Shown here one piece after another: positions 1 through 10,700 of a stretch of 64,000 nucleotides of DNA. Source of the DNA: Cryptomeria japonica (lineage: Eukaryota; Streptophyta; Pinopsida; Cupressales; Cupressaceae). The DNA is taken from the NCBI RefSeq assembly GCF_030272615.1, contig NC_081411.1, positions 827,688,897 to 827,752,896 of the forward strand. The letters are read 5' to 3'. The notes below the pieces were generated by a model. It was not told the DNA's origin and made no database searches. It saw only the letters and a program-made list of their open reading frames with translations. The position numbers and the translations under genes were made by a program. Every line of letters starts with the position of its first letter. Within the stretch, counting starts at the first letter, position 1.

Positions 1-551
1 AATTACAAGTCTCATAACGTCAAGCATCAAGGAATCCAATTAAACATGATCCAAAAAAGGTCGTAAAGATTCCTGTAGGACTCTTTAATGCATATTAACA
101 TTAACCCCCCAAACCCCAAATATAAACACATGACATATTTTATTCCTGCTCATTTGCACAATTAAGCTAACATTTCCTTATACAATCATCTATAATAACA
201 TATTACATTACACCATTCCACATCCATGATTTGATCAATTACTCTAAAGAAGGAGTTCAAAGTTCAAGGCTAAAATATACGTATATTTATATATTTTTTT
301 AAAAACAAACATAAATACATACCATAGCATTAAAGCATATAAATTCTGAGTATGAATACATAAATAGTAAACTGCAACATTTCCCTTTTTTATTAAGTAT
401 ATACGAATATCTTCTATCTATGAGTATTGCTCGATTGTCCAAAGAAATATCATTAAATTATTATCATAGCACATATCAAAATTTGTTTTAGCGGCCACAA
501 GAATCAATGCACAACAATGCAGAGAAGTGAGGGGAAAAACCATGGGATTCA
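1..551. other. AT-rich stretch without genes
   Basis: No coding region, RNA gene or element end could be supported. The stretch is AT-rich with many stops in all frames. Confidence 0.5.
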
Positions 552-663
552 CCCACAGTTGTGGGTAAGCCCCCATAGTCGTGGGTTTCCCATGGCTGTG
601 GGAATGGCTCCCCATAGTCGTGGGTGAGCCCACGACTGTGGGCTGAGCCACCCACGTCATGGG
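552..663. repeat. Array of six short palindromes, period about 20 bp
   Basis: Six copies of a 13-14 bp inverted repeat of the form CCCA(N)4-6TGGG start at 552, 572, 589, 611, 629 and 651. CCCACAGTTGTGGG at 552 and CCCACGACTGTGGG at 629 are near-perfect or perfect palindromes and CCCATAGTCGTGGG occurs twice. Each unit can form a small hairpin on either strand. The array is a GC-rich island in AT-rich sequence. Reading frames across it are repeat artefacts. Confidence 0.8.
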
Positions 664-2675
664 TGGGCTCTCCCACGGAGCCCCTAAAGAAAATGCATTG
701 CTTAAAAAAAACAATACGCACAACAGACTCATAAATAAAAAGATATGATGCCCAAGGATGATAACAAGGTATATATATATATATATAAACAAATCCAGTT
801 ATATAAAACAAAACTGAAATCACTAGAAAATTCCCAGGAATGAACCAAACGAAATCATAATGCCCAATACACTATTTTTTATTTTTTATTTTAAATTGAA
901 ATTAGACAAACCCCAGGTTTCAAAAGCATAGATTCCACCTTAAATTTTGATCTACCCACAATGTCATTCCCAATCTAAAACCATTTAAAATAAACAATAC
1001 ACAGATTCGAGAGAAATCTATCATATCTATTTTAGACCCGAATTTTAAATACAAAACTCTGTAAAAGCCCAAAACACACACCCCAAACAATCAAACATAT
1101 CTTTTACATTTTTCAGTTTTTTCATAGTCGAAACCAAATTGATTTTTTTTCAAATGAATAGAAAAGACATTTAGTTACAAGAAGGAAAGGAAATCTAAAA
1201 AGCCCTACCTTTTTTTGCTATTAGAAAATCACACGAAGATGAAGCAGAAACTCCCAAGGAAATCCACGAATGATGTGCAAGCACAAGTTCCAGAAAACTT
1301 CAACCATCCAGCGAAAACCCAAAGCAAACATTCCACTTTTCCCCAAATTCCTTCTTCCAAATCCAGATTGTTTTCCCCCAAAGCCAAAAATTTTGCCCAA
1401 ATTCTTCTACCAAAGACCCATAACCAGGAAAAATATCCAGAGAAGACTTCACGGGCCTTTCCAAAAAGCCAGTACATCCTCATAAATTCCCCCTTTACCA
1501 AATGTAACCCCCACAATAAAATGCATGCAAAGAATCTCAATTAAATAAATTTCAATAATTACTTTATTTTAGTAACCCCCACACATGCAGTTAGAAAAAA
1601 AGAATAATTAAATATTAATTATTTTCCTTAAAATTTATTTTAAAACAAATAAGTAATAGTTGTATTTTAATAGATTATTACATGACTAAAGAAAATAGTT
1701 AATTAAATGTATAATTTTCTATTTAATTAATCCTTTCAATTTAGATAATCAATTAATAAGTCAAATGAGGCAACTATAGTAAATTATACATTAATTAATC
1801 TTTAAATACACAAGTAGATGTTATTATTAATTCCCTTAATAAATATTTTTTTTGAATTAATTTAAATAATTTAAATCTTTAAGTTCCACAATTTTCAACT
1901 TATTATTTAATCAAATAACGATATCCAAATAGCATGAAAATGTAATACCAATCTATTTCACAAAATACTAGATAATTATTATACCACACACAGAAGTTGC
2001 AAAATACAACAAATCAAAACACGAAGGACCAACCAGGCTTACGAATGACATGATAGGACAAACAATATTCAAGGATGCCTAATAGGGGACTCATTCCATA
2101 AGAATGATGGTATGACGGGATCTTACTGATATCTCCCTTTTCCACTTTACCATTGGGTTGTAGACCACACTCAAACCTGAAGATTCAGGTGGAGTCGATG
2201 CCCAATTGTTGTAGCTACATAAACAAATTGTCAAACATGTACATATAAACCACATAGTATCATACCGTGAATAGGGAATGGAAGCGACGTAGCTTACCTG
2301 TGAAGAGAAGCGTGGCACTTTTCCCTTTCACCCAAGCACACCAAGCATAGAAGCAGTGCACATCAATATGCATCGATAAACACAAAGAACTCATAAGTTA
2401 TCTGTCACAATTAACTAACTACTGAACATGATTAGTCATCTAATAAGAACATCATTAACAACATCATAGACATCGACAAATAAATCATCATTCAGAATCA
2501 TATAGCAACATCATGAATTACATCACTATGGCAATGGAACAAAAGGCACAAAGTATGAATGTCACATAGGAATCCAATAGGCATAGCCAAACATCAAAAC
2601 CAATACCAAAATCGACCAACACCAAAAGGGTCAAAATCACACAGGACTCAAACCACAAGGTCTGACAAGCCTCGA
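664..2675. other. AT-rich stretch without genes
   Basis: There is a short TA run at about 771-787 and otherwise low-complexity AT-rich sequence. Small open frames at 1215-1544 overlap on both strands, lack family motifs and are not supported as genes. Confidence 0.5.
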
Positions 2676-3020
2676 AAGAGAGGGGCACTACACAAAGGCA
2701 CTGGCACTAAGAGAAAGGCTCCTTATCAAGCAATATTTTTTGGGCAAAGATGTAGAAATGTAGGTGGTCACAAGGATTGAGGTTGGTATTCCTTTTATGT
2801 GTGACGCACCCACATTATTGGTGCCTAGATTTATTTGGTATATCAACCCTTTCTATTGAATTTAAGCTCAAACAAATTAGCTTGTCATAGTACTTGGGCG
2901 TCTCAATGGTGCAAATTCCTCAAGCAAGCAACTATGCTAGTTCACATGGAGAATTTTGACTGGATTGAGAAGTTCATAGATGTCATGAGGTCCGACGCAT
3001 TCTGCCAGGACCTTGAGTAA
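2676..3020 (+). pseudogene. Decayed coding fragment, family not recognised
   Basis: One forward frame runs for about 115 codons with three internal stops (TGA at 2778, then TGA and TAG before 2835) and no frameshift. It has protein-like composition: a basic Lys/Arg/Gly start, then a Cys/Trp/His-containing stretch with W-A-S-Q-W-C-K-F-L-K-Q and F-D-W-I-E-K-F-I, ending D-A-F-C-Q-D-L-E before a TAA. The three stops could each come from a single transition. About 280 bp of T-rich sequence resembling a 3' UTR follows. I do not recognise the family. It may be a processed pseudogene or a fragment of an old element; chance is possible but less likely given the even amino-acid composition. Confidence 0.35.
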
Positions 3021-3624
3021 TATTTTGGTTATGGGTCTAGTTTCTTATTGTTCCCTTGTCTCTTCCATATTGTTTCTTTTTGGCAGCCATGTGGATGTTC
3101 AATGAGGTGGGTGTATTTGGTTAGCTATGCTTGTTTTTTGTTTGGGCATATTTGTTTATCTCATGTTGTATATGAGCTAGAGCTTTTTCAATGGGATTGT
3201 CTCTGCAAATCAAATATATATGATATGTTTCTTGCAGTGCTTTGTAGACCCTCTACAAATTCAAATGTAAACCTTCCATTTTGAATATCAATATAAAACA
3301 TAAACTTTTGGTTGTGTATTACAATTTTTTTTTAAATGTTAAATTAAATAAATTTATAATATGATATTTGTTTAGATTGTGAAGGTGGAATGTAAAAAAT
3401 GCAAAGAATCTATTTACAATAATGCGAGAAATTTTGCATCTACTTAGGTGGTTATCTTAAAACTTGTAATACCACTATATTTTTTCTAAACAAAAAATAT
3501 TCCTATGGAAATAATGTCCTTGAGCATGAAAATGATTTGGCGTGCAAAGAATAATCTAACATATGGAACTAAACCTATAATTAGAGGTATGAATTGGTAA
3601 AAAATTAAGTGTTGGAAATTATAT
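3021..3624. other. Non-coding flank of element A
   Basis: T-rich then AT-rich sequence with no supported gene. Its last bases lead into the TSD of the gypsy element. Confidence 0.5.
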
Positions 3625-3629
3625 GCCTC
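3625..3629. repeat. Target-site duplication GCCTC, left copy, element A
   Basis: GCCTC lies directly before the 5' LTR and is repeated exactly at 16518-16522 directly after the 3' LTR. A 5-bp duplication is normal for Ty3/gypsy integration. Confidence 0.95.
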
Positions 3630-4149
3630 TGTAGCGTCGTAAATTGTATGCACTTGCTAGGGTGGTACAATTTCACACCTAGTTTAGCACCCGCCTTGGC
3701 ACATTTTACATTTTGCATTGCATTTCCCCTTTAGCACTTAATTAATGAAATTAATTAGGTCTAAGGTTCTATTTCATCATCTTCCACATCATAAAGTTGG
3801 GCTCTTTCATTAAAGCATGCCCTTTTCATTTTATTCCTCCAATACATCATTTAATCAAAAACCCTAATTAAGTCCTATTTTGAACTTGGGGGATTGATTT
3901 AGGGGGTCAAAACATCTTGAAGTCACCTGTAACTTTGAGATTCTCTCTAAAATCATCATATCCGATGGCCCTGAAAATTTGGTGAAAAGTTGTCGAGACC
4001 GTGGCGCCCGGAGTGCACACGGTCCCGAACATTTTTCTCGAAATTTTGGGAGCACAATCCAATCATAAAATAAAGCTTAACCCCAAGAAATTGGTGAGAG
4101 ATTCAATCTCTAGGTCGGCCAAAAGTCGAAATTACGACCTAGGGTTTCA

Positions 4150-4157
4150 TATATAAG
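4150..4157 (+). promoter_or_regulatory. TATA box of element A LTR
   Basis: TATATAAG follows a conserved GGGTTTCA and is preserved in the 3' LTR at 15369-15376. Its position about 520 bp into the LTR suggests that U3 ends shortly downstream. Confidence 0.6.
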
Positions 4158-4780
4158 AGCTCTCTTTTTTCATTTGAAAGGATCCGGATTTTTGATTTCA
4201 GGACCTCATATGCAACGAAAGAGCAGATATTTGAAGACTTCAACAACACTCAACATCCATCCATCAAGTATTCATCAATTTCATTCATCCATTTAGGGCT
4301 TTGAAGGCATTGAAGAGCAATAAGGGATCACCGATTGAAGATTGGCTTGTACCCCTCCCTTGGGGTTGGGTATGATTTCATGTTGTTTTCATGTCTTTGC
4401 ATAAGCTTCAATATATCATTTATTCATGCTTTAGATCACTTTGCATCTTGATTTGGAGCATTTACATTATCATTTACAAGCAATTAGGGTTTACTTTCTA
4501 GGTTGCTCTAGTTTGCTTACTTGCATTTTAGGATCTTGCACACACACAAGGTCTACACACACAATACTTTTACAATACAACTTGGCTATTTGTGGAGGTG
4601 GAAATCATCGAAGCAGGGGTTTGACTAAGGCAAAACCCTATATAGCCACCCACCACACCTTTTCAGATATAAGTGCAGATTTCAGGATTCGGACGACGAC
4701 GCAAGTTGCAGATCCGACGGAAGCAGACCGAGACAGACCTCCACACCAAGTTGCAGAGAAAAAGACCAGGACAGGGGGGT

Positions 4781-4857
4781 GGGGCGCCTTGGTCCTACCA
4801 GGACAGGGGCGTTGGGTGCCCTGGTCCCTAGGATAGAGGCGCTGGGCGCCCTGGTCC
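4781..4857 (+). repeat. Three-copy GC-rich repeat in LTR
   Basis: The core GGGCGCC[C/T]TGGTCC (one copy GGGTGCC) occurs three times, starting near 4782, 4814 and 4844, spaced about 31 bp. It is also present at about 15999-16076 in the 3' LTR. A very similar core in the opposite orientation forms the intron array at 13961-14091. Confidence 0.7.
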
Positions 4858-5301
4858 TCCTGACAGACAGCAATTTTCAACATTTTCGACAGCTTTCCGG
4901 AGTGCAAAACAGCAGTTTCAGGAGCAGTTTCCGGGACAATTTCAGGACAGTGGCACTCGCACCCCTGTCCTGAACATTTTCACTCAGATTTTGACTCTAG
5001 GTATGCATCTGCATTCTTGTTTTGTCCTTGTGTTTACAGCTTCTCATTGTTTAATCTCAATTCTGCAATCTTATTACTAGTTCATACTTGCACTTTGGGG
5101 TTAGGAATTGAACTTGTGTCATTTTATCTTTCAATTAAAACAAAGGAATAGAAATCCTAATAGGTAGCCCGTGGCTCTCTCTTCCACAAAAAGAAGTAGC
5201 CAATTGTGTGATACCTCTAGGCTCTTTCGTATTCTGTAATGTGTGTCAAAAGGTAGGATTAGGGCATGTTAACCTAGTCTCGCTTTTTCCCCTACACATT
5301 T

Positions 5302-5321
5302 TGGTGAACCCGACGTGAAAC
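5302..5321 (+). other. Primer-binding site of element A
   Basis: TGGTGAACCCGACGTGAAAC starts three bases after the 5' LTR. The TGG start and position fit a tRNA primer site. I do not assign the tRNA. Element D has nearly the same site. Confidence 0.8.
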
Positions 5322-5499
5322 TATCATTGCTTCCTCTTGCATTGCATTTGTTAGATCTAGACCTAGATTTAGTGTGTTTCATTTAAGTTTCATTTTTTCA
5401 TTAAGAAAAAAACAAAAAAAGAGAAAAAAGAGAAAAAGAAAAAAATAGGGAAAAGAAAGAGTGTTTTTCTTTGCATTGTGTGTTTAAATTTTATGCAAA

Positions 5500-7716
5500 A
5501 TGTCAGATTTTTATTTGCAAGATGTTCATGTTTATGATGATGTATGGAATTATGTTGATTATGAGTATAGCAAAGATGAATTAGATGAATCTTTGGATGA
5601 GTTTTTGAACCCTAGAGATACCAAACCTTCATTTTACCAAAAACTCACAAACCTTCTTACTATGCCATTTAGGTGTGATGAGAAAGATAAGTCAAATGAT
5701 TCCTCTCAAGGGTACATTCCTATCAACTCTTCCACTAAATCTGGTGACATGGTTGTTTTCAATAATCCCCTCTATGAAGAGATGTCTCCTTTTGAATCAA
5801 AAGATAAACCTTTTAATAGCTATGATCATGCTTTGTTGGATGATGCTCTTGATGACTCTGTGGCTTTATCGAAATCTTTAAACAAGAACAAGACTTCTAA
5901 GTTAGTTAACATGATAAACTTGAATGAGCATAATAAGCCTCTCTTTGAAGTCCAAGGTGCTTATCCTTCTCCCACCTTTCAAGTTCCTAAATCACCTCTC
6001 CTTACTGTCCAAGGAGGGTATGGTCATGATTCCTTTCTTACTCCGAATAAACCTATCATCACTGTGCAAGGAAGAAAACCTATAAGTCCTTATAGGTATG
6101 CTAAGCAATTAACTAGAGAGAGTTATCATGTGGTTGCCCATACTTATCATATTAGGAATAATAGGCAGCCCAATCCTCCTCCTGTTATTTCGGTTTCTCT
6201 TCCTAATCCTCAATCAATTCTTCCGCAAGCTCCACGTATTTCACAAGTTATGGGTAAGGAATATGATCTCATAGAACAACTTAAAGTTACCCCTGCTAAG
6301 ATATCCCTTTGGGACTTGATCCAAACTTCTTCCTCTCATCACGGAATGTTACAAGATGCCTTGAAAGATTTGAATGTTCCTCCACCTAATACAGCTAGTA
6401 ATATAGTGTCTTTGGTTAACTCTGTGATGAATCCTAAAGCTCAAATTGTGTTTACTCAAGATGAAATGCCTACTAGTGAAATTCAACATCAATATGATCC
6501 CTTGATGATTGTGGTTATCATAAATGACACTGCTATAAGACAAACACTAGTAGATAATGGCTCTGGCCTTAATGTGTGTAGCATTAATCTATTGCATAAG
6601 ATGAATGTGGATACATCCCTTATTGAGCCTGACTCTCATCCCATTCGAGGCTTTGATAATGTGGCTAAGTCTTCATTAGGTACTATAACCTTACCCGTCA
6701 CAGTGGGACCTATTACTTTGCCTACTCCTATCCATGTTATGTCGGGAAATTTAACATACAACTTGTTATTATTGAGACCTTGGATTCACAGCATGCAAGC
6801 TGTCCCCTCTACATTGCATAGACAAGTTAAATTTATCTATAACAATAAGACATATACCTTGATAGGCGATACTAATTTTCAAGCTTGTTTGCAAACATCT
6901 ACTTCTAAAGGGAATTCTTTTGAACCTTCCTCTTCTAGTGATGACTCTCTACCTGTGGATGAGTCATCACCCTCCGATGATCAAAATTCTTTGGATGAGT
7001 CTGAAGAAGATTCTCCTCAACTTGAATCTACACATGAAAAGGCTTTTGATCCTGAGAAGGTTCTCGCAGAAGACGATTGGGGATCTCTTGACTTTAATCC
7101 CACCTTTGTAGGTGAGTATAGGGTTCCTCCTAAAGAGTTTAAAGTTAAAAAGAAGGAAGAAATTAAAGACCAATCAACCTTGCCTGAACTTATGAACAAC
7201 AATTTTGTGGCCGCTTCTCAAACTTCTTCTCCTCACACATCTAATTTTGAAGAATTTGATTCTTTGTCTTATGAAAAACCACCTCCTCTTTCTGAAATGG
7301 CTGATCATTATGGTCGTGGTTTTCATATTTTAGCTAAGTATGGGTATAATGGAAATGGTTGTGGTGCTCATGAACAAGGGATAAAGGTTCCTCTAGGGAA
7401 TAATCTTTGTGATGAGACCTTTGGACTTGGTTTTAATCCTTACAAGCACACTAAAGCTTCTAAGAGGCCCTGTATTAGTGTGAATGTTATTTCTACATCT
7501 CTACCAATGAGACACCCTGAGTATATTGATGGGGATCCTTCGTGTGCCTATGCTTTGGATGTCTTCCCTACCGATGATGCTTTAGCTGAGTTCTTTGGAG
7601 CATATGACACTCTTCCTCGTTATCATCACAATAGGGGATTCCCTTATTGTTTGAACACTGAAGCCTATTTTGGAAAAGAGATTGATAATGATAAGATTGT
7701 GGAAGAATTCCCTTAG
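5500..7716 (+). CDS. Element A first frame: unknown N-terminus, aspartic protease, G-patch (738 aa)
   Basis: The frame starts 180 bp after the PBS. Residues 1-230 are acidic, then basic and Pro-rich, with three copies of P-[LI]-x-x-V-Q-G at exactly 19-residue spacing (V151, V170, V189) and no match I can see to a retrotransposon capsid domain or a CCHC knuckle. Residues about 260-340 resemble the linker that precedes protease in Tat elements. The retropepsin has its active site at D352-N353-G354 and a later L-L-L-R-P-W segment. An acidic Ser/Glu/Asp region follows, then a G-patch-like domain near 605-632 with G-Y-N-G-N-G and E-Q-G. G-patch after protease is known in several retroelement lineages. 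The frame ends at a TAG that is in phase with the next frame, so the two form one polyprotein frame with a single stop. Confidence 0.85.
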   Translation: MSDFYLQDVHVYDDVWNYVDYEYSKDELDESLDEFLNPRDTKPSFYQKLTNLLTMPFRCDEKDKSNDSSQGYIPINSSTKSGDMVVFNNPLYEEMSPFESKDKPFNSYDHALLDDALDDSVALSKSLNKNKTSKLVNMINLNEHNKPLFEVQGAYPSPTFQVPKSPLLTVQGGYGHDSFLTPNKPIITVQGRKPISPYRYAKQLTRESYHVVAHTYHIRNNRQPNPPPVISVSLPNPQSILPQAPRISQVMGKEYDLIEQLKVTPAKISLWDLIQTSSSHHGMLQDALKDLNVPPPNTASNIVSLVNSVMNPKAQIVFTQDEMPTSEIQHQYDPLMIVVIINDTAIRQTLVDNGSGLNVCSINLLHKMNVDTSLIEPDSHPIRGFDNVAKSSLGTITLPVTVGPITLPTPIHVMSGNLTYNLLLLRPWIHSMQAVPSTLHRQVKFIYNNKTYTLIGDTNFQACLQTSTSKGNSFEPSSSSDDSLPVDESSPSDDQNSLDESEEDSPQLESTHEKAFDPEKVLAEDDWGSLDFNPTFVGEYRVPPKEFKVKKKEEIKDQSTLPELMNNNFVAASQTSSPHTSNFEEFDSLSYEKPPPLSEMADHYGRGFHILAKYGYNGNGCGAHEQGIKVPLGNNLCDETFGLGFNPYKHTKASKRPCISVNVISTSLPMRHPEYIDGDPSCAYALDVFPTDDALAEFFGAYDTLPRYHHNRGFPYCLNTEAYFGKEIDNDKIVEEFP

Positions 7717-7773
7717 TTAAAGGATACTCCTCAACAAAGTAATCTTCTCATAAGTGACACCACTGATGTTAAG

Positions 7774-10700
7774 ATGGATCCTTGCAAGGAAGAAAAAGTT
7801 ATTAAAATTGGAAAGTGTTTGGATGAAGAGGAACAAAAACAATATGTAGATTTATTGCATGAATTCCCTGAGATCTTTGCTTGGACATACTCTGACATGC
7901 CTGGTATAGATCCTAAGATTGTTACTCATAATATTGTCTTAGTTCTCGATGCTAAGCCCGTGAAACAAAAGATTCAAAAAATGAATCCTAAGGTAGCTCT
8001 GCTTGTTAAGGCTGAGATTGAAAAATTATTGGAGGCTGGATTTATCCGCCCTATTGATTATTCCCCGTGGATTTCAAATATTGTTGCTGTGGCTAAACCG
8101 GATAATAAAATAAGAATGTGTACCGACTTTCGAGATTTAAATAAGGCTTCTTTAAAAGATGATTTCCCTCTCCCAAACATTGACATGATAGTTGATTCTA
8201 CAGCAGGACATGCTTTATTATCCTTCATGGACGGTTTTTCAGGATACAATCAAATTTTCTTTAATCCTCAAGATCAATTCAAAGCCACTTTCACCACTCC
8301 TTGGGGTACGTTTTGTTGGGTAATGATGCCTTTTGGACTTAAAAACACTGGCGCAACTTATCAACGAGCGATGACCCTTATGTTTCATGATTATATGCAT
8401 AAGATTTTAGAAGATTATGGTGATGATATTTTAGCCAAATCCACTCTTCGTATAGATCATATTAAGATCCTTCGTCAAATCTTTGAAAGAATTCGTAAAT
8501 ATCACATGCGCTTGAATCCCCGAAAATGTGTTTTCGGTGTGGATAGTGGAAAACTATTAGGATTTATAGTTTCGCATCGTGGGATTGAGGTGGACACTAA
8601 GAAAATAGATGCTATTGTCAACATGCCACCTCCTAGAAATGTGTCTCAACTTAAAAGCTTACAAGGAAAGATTCATGCTATTCGTAGGTTCGTATCTCAA
8701 CTTGCGGATCGTACTTTTCCTTTTACTCAACTTCTCAAAAAGGATATCACTTTTCAATGGAACGAAGATTGTCAGCAAGCATTTGAGGATTTAAAAGTAT
8801 ATTTGGCTAATCCTCCTGTCCTTCAACCTGCCGAACCTTCTAAACCCTTTCTTCTTTATACAGCTGCTTCCTCTCATGCTCTCGCAGCATTATTGGCACA
8901 ATGTGATAAAGATGGTAAGGAATGTCTGGTTTATTATATAAGTCGTACCTTACTTGATTATGAGACCCGATATTCTACGATAGAAAGACAATGCTTGGCC
9001 TTGGTGTTTGCGACTCAGAAATTGAGACATTATCTTTTAAATTCAGAAGTCCACGTCATGGTAAAGTTTGATCCTTTGAAGCATCTTTTCTCTAAAACTG
9101 ATTTATCAGGACACCTAGCTAAGTGGGTTATGATGTTAACTGAATTTGACCTTAAATTTGTTTCACAAAGAGCAATTAAAGGGCAAGCGTTGACCGATCA
9201 CTTAGTTGAGGCCCCTTCACCTTTCTCCTTCCCTAACCTTGAGTCTTTTCCCGATGACTTCATTCTTTGTACAGAGAAAGATGAAACTTGGGAGTTATAC
9301 TTTGATGGCTCTAAGTGTTGTACGGGATCGGGGGCAGGTGTTGTTCTAATTTCTCCTACAAAGAAATCCATTCCCTTATCTTGTCGTCTAAATTTCCTAT
9401 GTACCAATAACATTACTGAGTATGAGGCTCTTATAGTGGGAATAAAAGCAGCCTTAGCTCAGAATATAAAGCACATACATATTTATGGAGATTCGCAATT
9501 GATTATAAGACAAGTAACAGGACTGTATCAAGCAAAACAAGACAAATTATCACAATATAAAGACCTTGCTATCTCTTTGTTACAAAAATTTGATTCTTAT
9601 ACCATGGAACCCGTTCCTCGAAAAGATAATCAACATGCGGATGCAATGGCATGTGTGGCTTCTCTTGTATCTTTAGAGGACCCTGTGGTTGATCTTAAAT
9701 TTGCTATTCACAACCTTATTTCTCCAGCTATTGTAGACGATTCTAGCTTGGTAACATATTGTGACTTTATAGACTCAGATGAATGGTATTCGCATATCGT
9801 AAGATATTTGACCAATAGTACCTTTCCTGATTCCGCCAATAGGAACACTAGGGCTAGAATCCGCAAGTTGTCTGCTAGATATATCATTCTTTCTAATGTT
9901 CTTTACCGAAGGGGTTATAACGGTCTTCTCCTTCGCTATCTTAACAAATCAGAAATCCCCGTTGCTCTTGAAGAGGCACATTCAGGTGCCTATGGGGGGC
10001 ATTTTGGAGGCAAATCCTTAGTTCAAAGATTGCTTCGTATGGGATACTATTGGCAAACTATGCAGAAGGATTCTTTTTCATTTATTAAGAAATGTCATCA
10101 ATGTCAACAACACAATAATCTGATTCATGTTCCTGCCCAAGAACTTCATTCTCATGTAGCTTCTTGGCCTTTCTCTACATGGGGGTTGGATCTCATCAGT
10201 AAAATCTCTCCTCCTTCATCTCAAGGACACACTTTCATTATAACCGCAACAGATTACTTTACAAAGTGGGTAGAAGTTGTTCCCCTTCGCTCTACCACTG
10301 CTGAAGTGATTTGTCAATTTCTTCTAGAAAACATTATTTCTCGATTCGGGATACCTTCCACTATAATCTCAGATAATGGGACATCATTTAAGAACAAGGA
10401 TGTGAAGAAATTCCTCAAGAAATATCATATCAAACATCGATTTTCTACACCATACTATCCTCAATCAAATGGTCAAGCCGAATCATCCAATAAGATAATT
10501 GAACAAATTCTTCGTAAAACTGTGAATAAGCATGGTAAGGATTGGAGTACTCAGCTAATCTATGCTCTTTGGGTCTACCGAACGAGTGTACGAATTGCTA
10601 CAGGAACTACCCCTTATAACCTTGTTTATGGTGTTGATGCTATTATGCCTTTAGAGTTAGAGATTCCATCACTTAGAGTTTCTCTCAAAGGTATAGTAGA

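Larger units (their letters stand above)
3630..5298 (+). repeat. Element A 5' LTR (1669 bp)
   Basis: Begins TGTAGCGTCG and ends CCCCTACACA. It matches 14849-16517 along its full length without net indels. It contains a TATA box, a CATCCATCAAG-type 5' untranslated stretch and a three-copy GGGCGCC-TGGTCC repeat. Confidence 0.97.

Noticed and set aside
4441-4907. Open frames of up to 131 residues inside the element A LTR (also 15660-16126)
   Set aside because: They lie in U5-type LTR sequence, occur on both strands, and follow the GC-rich repeat; they are not known LTR products.
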